A DNA stretch of 14,309 bases from Chersky-822 sp035553055 (GTDB taxonomy: Bacteria; Actinomycetota; Actinomycetes; Streptosporangiales; Streptosporangiaceae): the NCBI GenBank assembly GCA_035553055.1, contig DATNEK010000269.1, positions 1-14,309 of the forward strand, given 5' to 3'. The notes under the pieces are model-generated. The model did no database searches and was not told the origin of the DNA. It saw only the letters and a program-made list of their open reading frames with translations. The translations under genes were made by a program, and so were the position numbers. Of the stretch, positions 1 through 6,028 are shown piece after piece. How positions within the stretch are numbered: position 1 is the stretch's first letter; each line of letters opens with the position of its first letter.

Positions 1-57
1 CGCGATGGATGCCCGAATCCACACCCGATTTCCCTGATGAAGCCCCGGATCCATCGC
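1..57. repeat. Left copy of a 57-base REP/MITE-like intergenic element
   Basis: The element has perfect 9-base terminal inverted repeats: GCGATGGAT at 2-10 and ATCCATCGC at 49-57. Its inner part reads toward a GATGAAGCC...GGATCCATCGC arm at 36-57. A second copy lies at 13945-14001 in the same orientation, and I count 5 mismatches in 57 bases. It lies outside any supported gene, downstream of the ctaB stop codon. REP or MITE-like is inferred from size, palindromic ends and copy number; no transposase is present. The left boundary may extend beyond the window. Confidence 0.75.
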
Positions 58-165
58 ACCCAACCACGCCAGGACGGGCACTGGGACGCGATGAAACCCC
101 GGATCCATCGCACCCAACCACGCCAGGACAGGCGCCGGGACGCGATGAAACCCCGAATCCATCGC
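36..165. repeat. 54-base-period tandem array built on the repeat arm
   Basis: Three copies of the 22-base arm (GATGAAACC...ATCCATCGC) begin at 36, 90 and 144, exactly 54 bases apart. The 32-base stretches between them are nearly identical to each other (ACCCAACCACGCCAGGAC then a variable tail), so this is a tandem repeat rather than a spacer array. The third arm has one change (CGAATCC for CGGATCC). It lies immediately downstream of ctaB. The 54-base period is 18 codons, which creates a spurious open frame repeating MKPRIHR. Confidence 0.8.
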
Positions 166-197
166 GCCGGACCGGGCGGGGCGGGGCCGCTGCGCGG

Positions 198-1181
198 TCA
201 GAACCGGCCGAAGGGCAGCAGGGAAGTGACTGCGATTACCGCGAACAGGAACGTCAGGTACCCGATCGACAGGTGGAACAGTCGCATCGGAGCGGCCGCC
301 ACCCCGGACGCGATCCGGCCGCGCAGTCGGTGCGCCTCGACCAGGAACCAGGCGCCCAGGCCGACAGCGCCGGCGCCGTAGATCCAGCCCGCGTATGGCG
401 TCAGCGCCAGCGTGGTCGCCACCATGATCCAGCTGTAGATCACGATCTTGCGCGCCACCACCGCCGGCGTCGCTACCACGGGCAGCATCGGCACGCTCGC
501 GGCCGCATAGTCGTCCTTGAACTTCATCGCCAGCGCCCAGAAGTGCGGCGGCGTCCAGAAGAAGATCACGCCGAACAGCGCAAGAGCCGGCCAGGCGACC
601 TTGCCGGTCACCGCTGCCCAGCCGACAAGGACGGGGAAGCAGCCCGCGGCGCCGCCGACCACTATGTTCGACGCGGTGCGGCGCTTAAGACCGAGCGTGT
701 ACACGAACACGTAGAACAGCAGCGCAGCGTCGGCCAGCGCGGCCGCGAGCCAGTTCGCCAGCAGGCCGAGCAGCAGCGTGGACGCGATTCCGAGCACGAT
801 TCCCGAGATCAGGGCCTCGGCTGGCCGGATGGCGGCGGCGCCGCCGTTCTTCGCCACAAGCGGACGACGGGACGTCCGGCGCATGAGGGCATCGATGTCC
901 CGGTCGATGAAACAGTTGATGGTGTTCGCGCTGCCCGCCGCGAGCGCGCCGCCGACCAGCGTGACCGCGATCAGCCCGAGCGACGGCAACCCTCGCTTGG
1001 CCAGCAGCATGGTCGGCAGCGTCGTGACAAGCAAAAGCTCGATGATCCTCGGCTTGGTGAGCGCGACCAGCGACCTGGCGATCAGCCCGAGCGAACGTCG
1101 CTGTGCCCGCGACGAAACGCGCCCGGTCGCGGCGGCCTGCAGTGCCGCGGCATCAGGCAGCGCGTTCGTCGCCTGTGTCAC
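198..1181 (-). CDS. ctaB: Protoheme IX farnesyltransferase (heme O synthase)
   Basis: A 327-residue polytopic UbiA-family prenyltransferase that would attach a farnesyl group to heme B in the membrane, giving heme O for the oxidase. The diagnostic aspartate-rich motif is visible as N89-x3-D93-x3-D97 (NCFIDRDIDALMRRTSRRPL). The second conserved motif is YTLGLKRRTASNIVVGG at about 161-177. Length and multiple hydrophobic spans fit the family. The GTG start at 1181 overlaps the TGA of the preceding small gene (GTGA), and a GAGG lies about 7 bases upstream, so the two are probably translationally coupled. It is the last gene of the minus-strand oxidase operon. Heme A synthase (ctaA) is not in the window, so whether heme A or heme O is finally used cannot be told here. 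Confidence 0.96.
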   Translation of the reverse strand: MTQATNALPDAAALQAAATGRVSSRAQRRSLGLIARSLVALTKPRIIELLLVTTLPTMLLAKRGLPSLGLIAVTLVGGALAAGSANTINCFIDRDIDALMRRTSRRPLVAKNGGAAAIRPAEALISGIVLGIASTLLLGLLANWLAAALADAALLFYVFVYTLGLKRRTASNIVVGGAAGCFPVLVGWAAVTGKVAWPALALFGVIFFWTPPHFWALAMKFKDDYAAASVPMLPVVATPAVVARKIVIYSWIMVATTLALTPYAGWIYGAGAVGLGAWFLVEAHRLRGRIASGVAAAPMRLFHLSIGYLTFLFAVIAVTSLLPFGRF

Positions 1182-1492
1182 TCGCCGTCCTCGCTCTCCC
1201 GTACCGCGCCAGCAGACCCAGCGACCCCGGGCTCATCCGCGCTCGCGGGCCCAGCCACCGCTGAACCACCCTCATGCAGGGTACTACCTCCCGTAGTACC
1301 GTCGTGCTCCGGACCAGCCAGACCACCCGGACCCGCCGGACCGGCCGAACCAGCCCGGTGCGGGCCGCGGAACCGCAGGTACAGCACCGCCGAGATGACG
1401 ATGAACATCAGCATCGGAAACGCGAACGTTAGATTGTACCCATGTGGGGTGTTATCGGGTGAGATCGCCGCCGCGAGTAGCGTTCCCTGCAC
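1178..1492 (-). CDS. Small single-span membrane protein of the oxidase operon
   Basis: A 104-residue protein of unknown family. A short N-terminal tail is followed by one clear transmembrane segment at about 21-40 (LTFAFPMLMFIVISAVLYLR). A long Gly/Pro/Ala-rich, low-complexity, acidic-ended tail follows (about 45-104). The GTG start at 1492 is supported by a strong AGGAGG at 1498-1503, and the gene begins 13 bases after the ctaE stop codon. Its stop overlaps the ctaB start. Position between subunit III and ctaB suggests a small accessory subunit or assembly factor of the oxidase. It is not a recognisable CtaF/subunit IV, which in actinobacteria usually has several spans. Existence as a gene is well supported by ribosome binding site and overlap; function is inference. 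Confidence 0.8.
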   Translation of the reverse strand: MQGTLLAAAISPDNTPHGYNLTFAFPMLMFIVISAVLYLRFRGPHRAGSAGPAGPGGLAGPEHDGTTGGSTLHEGGSAVAGPASADEPGVAGSAGAVRESEDGE

Positions 1493-1505
1493 CGCCGCCT
1501 CCTGT

Positions 1506-2195
1506 TCAGTGCACCACGTAGAAGAGCAGCCAGAGCACGACCGCGGCCACCGCCATGAAGTTCCAGAACAGGGTGAACGCGCTCAGTGAGGCCTGGAACC
1601 GCTGGACAGCCGCTGCCTCCGTAAACGTCGGCGGCTGCTCGACGAACGAGATATCGGGGATCCGCCTGCTGCCCATGACCAGGGTCTCAAGCCAGATCAT
1701 GGTGCCAAGCATGAGCAGCGCGAAGACTGGCGATGCGCCGACGAACACGCTCGCGAACCCGGCCTGGCCAGGCTGGAACGGCAGGTCAGTGAGCTGCCAC
1801 ACCTGCAGCCCGCACGCCGCGAGCCCGAGCCCGAGCGCGAGCACGGCGGCGCCGAACCAGGCCTGCTTCTTACCGGCCCTGATCTGGGTGAGCCCGAACG
1901 ACTGCAGAAGGGCGCTGACCACGACCAGAGCCATGATGATCACACCCTGAACCTCATTGGGCGGGGTCAGGCTGGATGGGTACCAGAGGCCATGCGAGTT
2001 CAGCGACCTCAGGTAGAAGAAGGCGAAAACGAACGCGCCGAGTCCCGATGTCACGATCCCGATCATCAGCCTGGAGCCTGTCCACGCGGCGTTGAGCGCG
2101 GCCTCGTGGTAGAAGGCGTTCTCCTCCTGCTCGCGGCTCATGCCAGGACGGCTCAAGCCGCCGGCACCCGAGCTGGCAGAAGTCATCTCGGCCAT
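1506..2195 (-). CDS. ctaE: Cytochrome c oxidase subunit III
   Basis: A 229-residue membrane protein with five predicted spans at about 42-62, 82-105, 112-134, 147-175 and 205-228, the number typical of bacterial five-helix subunit III. The last span (FTLFWNFMAVAAVVLWLLFY) matches the closing helix of the COX3 family. Subunit III packs against subunit I and supports proton uptake and stability. Start ATG at 2195 lies 5 bases after the ctaD stop codon, with GGAGGC inside the end of ctaD as ribosome binding site. Some usual family residues look replaced: Asn for the His in the final-helix YWHF-type motif, and no SE pair in the first helix. It is therefore a divergent member. Assignment rests on position, topology and the C-terminal helix. 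Confidence 0.88.
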   Translation of the reverse strand: MAEMTSASSGAGGLSRPGMSREQEENAFYHEAALNAAWTGSRLMIGIVTSGLGAFVFAFFYLRSLNSHGLWYPSSLTPPNEVQGVIIMALVVVSALLQSFGLTQIRAGKKQAWFGAAVLALGLGLAACGLQVWQLTDLPFQPGQAGFASVFVGASPVFALLMLGTMIWLETLVMGSRRIPDISFVEQPPTFTEAAAVQRFQASLSAFTLFWNFMAVAAVVLWLLFYVVH

Positions 2196-2200
2196 GTCTG

Positions 2201-4195
2201 CTAAGCCTCCGCTCCGGCGGTCTGGGTGTCGGACAGGCTGGCGGTCAGCACCCCGACCGGCGGGTTCAGGTCAGCCACCGGCGGTGAATTCTTGACGCCG
2301 TACTCGTAAGGACCGGTCAGCACGACAGGCACGACGGCGAAGTTTTCAGCCGGCGGCGGCGACGCGGTCTGCCACTCGAGCCCGCGCGAGTTCCACGGGT
2401 TGCCGATCTCGCGTTCCCTCACCACCACGGTCGACCACACGAAGTTGATCACGAAGATCAGGATCGATGCGCCGAGGAAGAACGACGAGATCGACACCCA
2501 GTCGTTCAGCGTCGTCAGGTCGCGCTGGTACTCGAACACCCGGCGCGGCTGGCCGGCCAGGCCGATCGCGAACAACGGCAGGAACGTGGAGTTGAACGCA
2601 ACGAACATCAGCCAGAAGTGGGCGTAGCCAAGCCGGGCGTTCAGCTTGATGCCCATCATCTTCGGCAGCCAGTAGTAGCAGCCGCCCATGAAAGCGAAGA
2701 TCAAACCGCCCATGATCGTGTAGTGGAAGTGGGCCATCACGAAGAAACTGCCGTGCTCTGTGGTGTCCGCCGGCACGTCTGACAGGAAGACGCCGGAGAT
2801 ACCGCCGATAAGAAAATTAAAGAAGAAAGCAAGGCAGAACAGCATCGGGACGGTGAACCTGATCTTCGCTTTCCACAGCGTTCCCATGCCGACCAGGAAG
2901 ATGAATCCGGTCGGGATCGAGATCAGCTCGGTGGTGAGCATGAACAGCGGCCGCATGTCCGGGTCGATGCCGCTGTCGAACAGATGGTGTTGCCAGACGA
3001 AGAAGCTGAGCAGCGTCACGCCGATCATGCCGGCCGCCGCGATCTTGTAGCCGAACAGCGGCTTGCGCGTGAACACCGGCAGCAGCTCGCAGACGATGGC
3101 GAATCCGGGCAGCGCGAGTATGTACACCTCGGGATGGCCGAAGAACCAGAACAGGTCCTGGTACAAGTAGCTGCTGCCGCCGAGTTGGTCGGCGAAGAAG
3201 GCCGTCTGCACGGTCCTGTCGGTCAGGATCATGTACATCCCGCCCACCAGGATGGGCGCGGCCAGCGCCATCATGACCGCGGTGCCGAGTATGCCCCAGA
3301 CGAACATCGGCAGCCTGCCCCAGCGCATGCCAGGTGCCCGGTAGCAGATCACCGTGATCAAGATGTTGAACGCGGCCAGGATCATCGACAGGCCCATCAG
3401 CCCGAACGCGAACGCGTACGCGTCGCCGCCCGAGGTGTCCTGTACCGACAGCGTCGGGTAACCCGTCCAGCCAAAGTGGAACCCGCCGAGCAGGATCGCG
3501 GACAGCAAGACTCCGAACGCCGCCGGGGTCAGCCAGAACGACAGCGCCTCGAGCCTCGGGTAGGCGACCCGCTTGGCGCCGATCATCAGCGGGATCAGGT
3601 AGTTGCCGAACGGGCCGAGTATTACCGAGGTCATCAGCATCATCATCATCGTGCCGTGTTCGCCGACGATCTCGATGTAGGCGCTGGAGCTGAAGATGTG
3701 GTGCACGGGCGAAAGCAGTTCGGCCCTGATGCCCATGGCCAGCAGGCCGGCCGTGCAGAAATAGATGATCATGCCGACGAGGTACTGCAAGCCGACGACC
3801 TTGTGGTCGTGGGTGAGCCTGAAATACCTGGCCATCCCCGTGTCGCCGCCGTTGCGTAGCTGGTAGTCGCGCAGCGGCCTGCCGAGCATCGCCAGCACCA
3901 GGTCGTTGAAGAAGCCCAGGCCGATCAGCCAGCCGACAACCATGAACGTGTAGCCGAGCACGATCGCGAAGTCGTTCGCGTCCGCCGTGGGTATCTGCTG
4001 GTACTGGGCTGGCGAGCCGACGCCAGGCGACGCCCAGTAGTTGCCGAGCCAGTGCCCGAAGGCATAACCGATTACCGCGCCGATCAACCCGGTGTGGATC
4101 GCCGGGCGCGTCCACCAGGCACGCACAGCAGGCTCGCCCGCGGGTACGCCGCCGCCGGGCTGCGTGCTTGTTCCCGGCTCTGTCTCGATGGCCAT
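2201..4195 (-). CDS. ctaD: Heme-copper oxidase subunit I (aa3-like)
   Basis: The catalytic subunit, 664 residues, which reduces oxygen at a heme/CuB site in the membrane. Visible ligands are H180 (heme a), H354 and Y358 in WFFGHPEVYI (CuB and cross-linked Tyr), H403-H404 (CuB), and H489 with H491 in AHFHY (heme a3 and heme a). The oxidase C-terminal tail with LEW and SPPPAENFA is present. About 130 N-terminal residues with two additional spans (about 33-53 and 75-103) precede the usual first helix. Aligned by eye to Paracoccus subunit I, the D-channel Asp124 position is R209 and the K-channel Lys354 position is I432, although E356 of HPEVY is kept. ATG 4195 is preferred over GTG 4210 because AGAGGTG lies 5 bases before it. 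Confidence 0.95.
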   Translation of the reverse strand: MAIETEPGTSTQPGGGVPAGEPAVRAWWTRPAIHTGLIGAVIGYAFGHWLGNYWASPGVGSPAQYQQIPTADANDFAIVLGYTFMVVGWLIGLGFFNDLVLAMLGRPLRDYQLRNGGDTGMARYFRLTHDHKVVGLQYLVGMIIYFCTAGLLAMGIRAELLSPVHHIFSSSAYIEIVGEHGTMMMMLMTSVILGPFGNYLIPLMIGAKRVAYPRLEALSFWLTPAAFGVLLSAILLGGFHFGWTGYPTLSVQDTSGGDAYAFAFGLMGLSMILAAFNILITVICYRAPGMRWGRLPMFVWGILGTAVMMALAAPILVGGMYMILTDRTVQTAFFADQLGGSSYLYQDLFWFFGHPEVYILALPGFAIVCELLPVFTRKPLFGYKIAAAGMIGVTLLSFFVWQHHLFDSGIDPDMRPLFMLTTELISIPTGFIFLVGMGTLWKAKIRFTVPMLFCLAFFFNFLIGGISGVFLSDVPADTTEHGSFFVMAHFHYTIMGGLIFAFMGGCYYWLPKMMGIKLNARLGYAHFWLMFVAFNSTFLPLFAIGLAGQPRRVFEYQRDLTTLNDWVSISSFFLGASILIFVINFVWSTVVVREREIGNPWNSRGLEWQTASPPPAENFAVVPVVLTGPYEYGVKNSPPVADLNPPVGVLTASLSDTQTAGAEA

Positions 4196-4200
4196 CAGCT

Positions 4201-4207
4201 CACCTCT
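4201..4207 (-). promoter_or_regulatory. Ribosome binding site deciding the ctaD start
   Basis: AGAGGTG on the minus strand, 5 bases before the ATG at 4195. It supports this ATG rather than the in-frame GTG at 4210, which would overlap the ctaC stop codon. The site lies in the 11-base ctaC-ctaD gap and touches the last base of the ctaC stop. Confidence 0.6.
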
Positions 4208-5178
4208 CACGGCTGGCTTGGGTCATTGGGCGGGTAGTAGCCGCCGCCCGCGCCGAACAAGCCGAGCGCCTTGACCACCTTGCCGAGTTTGAACAGCGGG
4301 ATCTCGGTTGGGTCATAGGTGGTGGCGTACGGCGGAAGCAGCTTGGTCACGCTGGCGAAGTGGGCGTTGCTCGCACCTGCCCAGGACTGGAAGTTCGCGA
4401 GCGTCATCACCTGGCCGTAGTCGAACATCGCTCCGTGCCATAGCCCGCACAGCTCGGCGCAGCGGACCGTGATGCGGCCAAGCTGGGTTGGCTTGGTGTA
4501 GGCGACGTTGTCCACGCCCGGGTTGGCGTCGGCCTTCACGCCGAGCTGGTAGGCCCAGAAGCTGTGGATGACGTCGATCGAGGTCACGTCGAACTGCACC
4601 CACTGGTTCCGCGGGAGCGCCAGGTAGGTGGTCTCGAACCCGCCGAACTGCGGGTAGCGGTAAGTGAACCGCCACTGCTGGCCTATGACCTGGACGACCA
4701 CCGGCTTGCCAGGTGACCACGGCGCCATCTGCTGCGCCGCCGTCAGCTCGGCGCCCGGCGGGTTGTAGATCGGCGAAGGCCCCTCGCCGGCGCCGGCACC
4801 GTAAGAGTGGTACAGCTCGTAGGTACCGAAACCGAAAAGGCAGAGCACGATCGCCGAGGTCACCGTGATCCAGGCGGTCTGAATCCTGGCATTGCCGCCG
4901 ATCGGCGGGCCGTCATCGTCATCGCCTTCGCGCCCGCGCCACACGACCAGCGAGTACGCGAAGTACAAGAGCACGAAGATCATGACCGGCGCTGCCATCA
5001 CGGCCATCACCTTGATGTCGAACCGCTGTCCGTCCGCCTGCGAGGCGAGGCCGCCTGGAGGCAGGTGCGGGCCGAGCACGAACCAGATCAGCAGGTCAGC
5101 GGCCAGAGCCAGGACCAGCCAAGTAAAGCCAAGCCTGATGGCGTGGTTCGGCTCGCGCTGCGCGGATGGCGCGGCCAT
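4207..5178 (-). CDS. ctaC: Cytochrome c oxidase subunit II with intact CuA site
   Basis: A 323-residue subunit that takes electrons from the donor and passes them to subunit I through a binuclear CuA centre outside the membrane. The complete CuA set is visible: H205 in DVIHSFW, then C240, E242, C244, H248 and M251 in CAELCGLWHGAM. The aromatic electron-entry region QQWRFTYRYPQ is at about 167-177. Three hydrophobic spans appear (about 13-36, 54-79, 102-122), one more than the usual two, and no cytochrome c domain is fused. The frame stays open upstream to 5631, but ATG 5178 is chosen because residues before it are a shadow of the neighbouring gene, and this ATG overlaps that gene's stop (TGATG). 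The C-terminal tail is long and Pro/Gly-rich. Confidence 0.95.
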   Translation of the reverse strand: MAAPSAQREPNHAIRLGFTWLVLALAADLLIWFVLGPHLPPGGLASQADGQRFDIKVMAVMAAPVMIFVLLYFAYSLVVWRGREGDDDDGPPIGGNARIQTAWITVTSAIVLCLFGFGTYELYHSYGAGAGEGPSPIYNPPGAELTAAQQMAPWSPGKPVVVQVIGQQWRFTYRYPQFGGFETTYLALPRNQWVQFDVTSIDVIHSFWAYQLGVKADANPGVDNVAYTKPTQLGRITVRCAELCGLWHGAMFDYGQVMTLANFQSWAGASNAHFASVTKLLPPYATTYDPTEIPLFKLGKVVKALGLFGAGGGYYPPNDPSQP

Positions 5179-5870
5179 CAGGACACCACCTCCATCTCGC
5201 CGGTCATGAAGCCGATCGTCTGCATGGGACCGCCGAAGCCGTCCAGGTAACCGAGGCCGCAAGGGACCCGGCACTGCCAGAAATAGTCGCCGGGCGCGCT
5301 CGGGGTCTTGAAGCTGAACGTGACGGTCGTGTGCGGGCCAGACGTGCACGGCGAGGTGCCGCACAGGCTGTTGTTCTCTTTCAAGGTCGTCGGCGAGGCC
5401 ACCGGCACATTGAGGCCGATGCTGGGAATGGAGAACGTGTGGGCGACCGAGCAGCTGCCCCACGAGTTCAGCGTGGCGACTGGCGTCCCGTTGACGTTCT
5501 CGACATCCCCCGCCGTTCCCGTGACCTTGCCCCAGAACGGGTTGCGCAGCGGCGTACAGCCGTCGTAGCCGAGTATGGTCACGTCGATCGTGGTGCCGGC
5601 CGGGACCTTGAACAAGGTGGTGTGCACCCATTGATGACTCTTGGGGTCCTTGATGAAGTAGGACACCCAGTCCGGGTGGCTGGTCACCGTATTCTGCGCG
5701 TCTTCCTGCAGCATGATGCTGACCGTCTGGCCTGAGTCAGGCGTTACCCCAGCCGAGTAGTCCACCGTCGGCGGCCCGGCCAGCAAGTAATGGATGACAA
5801 CGAAGATCACGCCACCGACCACGGCGAGGAACCCAGCGAGCAGGGTTCCTACGCGGACCGGCAGGGACAT
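5178..5870 (-). CDS. Membrane-anchored CuA-like cupredoxin, first gene of the oxidase operon
   Basis: A 230-residue protein with an N-terminal membrane anchor (about 8-31) and an extracytoplasmic beta-rich domain resembling the cupredoxin fold of oxidase subunit II. H144 in SVAHTFSIP corresponds in place to the first CuA His, and C200-x3-C204 (CRVPCG) to the CuA Cys pair. The position of the second CuA His (4 after the second Cys) is Y208 and that of the Met (7 after) is G211; M216 lies a little further on. Four other Cys (105, 140, 170, 175) could form disulfides. Start ATG 5870 is preceded by GAGGTGGTGA. It overlaps ctaC by one base, so a second subunit II-like component, a copper carrier or an assembly factor are all possible. 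Family and copper binding are inferred. Confidence 0.8.
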   Translation of the reverse strand: MSLPVRVGTLLAGFLAVVGGVIFVVIHYLLAGPPTVDYSAGVTPDSGQTVSIMLQEDAQNTVTSHPDWVSYFIKDPKSHQWVHTTLFKVPAGTTIDVTILGYDGCTPLRNPFWGKVTGTAGDVENVNGTPVATLNSWGSCSVAHTFSIPSIGLNVPVASPTTLKENNSLCGTSPCTSGPHTTVTFSFKTPSAPGDYFWQCRVPCGLGYLDGFGGPMQTIGFMTGEMEVVS

Positions 5871-5874
5871 CAGT

Positions 5875-5883
5875 CACCACCTC
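5875..5883 (-). promoter_or_regulatory. Ribosome binding site of the first oxidase-operon gene
   Basis: GAGGTGGTG on the minus strand, about 4 to 9 bases upstream of ATG 5870 depending on pairing. It marks the start of the oxidase operon. The promoter must lie in 5884-6028, but I could not choose a convincing -35/-10 pair on this strand. Confidence 0.55.
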
Positions 5884-5965
5884 GCTTCTTCACGGCGCGT
5901 ATGTGCAAACGACTGCACCGATAGTGCGACCGCGCTCAAAGCAGCCGCAATAGCATGCGGTTGGG

Positions 5966-5984
5966 ATGACGAAACTGTCATGAC
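5966..5984. promoter_or_regulatory. Possible regulator site between the divergent operons
   Basis: ATGAC at 5966-5970 and GTCAT at 5977-5981 form a perfect 5-base inverted repeat with 6 bases between. The 8-base palindrome GTCATGAC (5977-5984) overlaps it and also gives ATGAC as a direct repeat 14 bases apart. It sits about midway in the only intergenic region shared by the oxidase operon and the regulator/assembly operon. Arms are short, so chance is possible; which protein binds, if any, is unknown. Confidence 0.3.
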
Positions 5985-6015
5985 CTGGCGCAGAACTTAT
6001 GTGTGCGCCTGCGCC

Positions 6016-6021
6016 TACAAT
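6016..6021 (+). promoter_or_regulatory. Putative -10 element for a leaderless response-regulator transcript
   Basis: TACAAT lies 7 bases before the ATG at 6029, the distance expected if transcription starts at or next to that ATG. No Shine-Dalgarno sequence precedes either ATG 5999 or ATG 6029, which fits leaderless translation, common in actinobacteria. No good -35 hexamer is visible 16 to 18 bases upstream. Confidence 0.4.
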
Positions 6022-6028
6022 CAACGCG

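Noticed and set aside
36..165. CRISPR-like array: 22-base repeats separated by 32-base spacers
   Set aside because: The spacers are nearly identical to each other and no cas genes are present, so it is a tandem repeat of a 54-base unit.
37..381. Open frame repeating MKPRIHR as a small repeat protein
   Set aside because: It is created by the in-phase 54-base tandem repeat, has no ribosome binding site, and its second half is antisense to the well-supported ctaB gene.
9..1589. 526-residue plus-strand open frame
   Set aside because: It runs antisense through ctaB, the small membrane gene and part of ctaE, is rich in Arg/Gln/Asp low-complexity sequence, and has no family resemblance; typical shadow in GC-rich DNA.
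2817..4115. 432-residue minus-strand frame in ctaD
   Set aside because: It is a frame-shifted shadow of subunit I, with Arg/His/Asp-rich sequence and no motifs.
4207..5178. Fused cytochrome c domain (caa3-type) in subunit II
   Set aside because: No CxxCH heme-binding motif is present after the CuA site; the tail is short and Pro/Gly-rich.
5179..5631. N-terminal extension of ctaC back to 5631
   Set aside because: These residues are the out-of-frame shadow of the cupredoxin gene; subunit II begins at ATG 5178, which overlaps that gene's stop codon.
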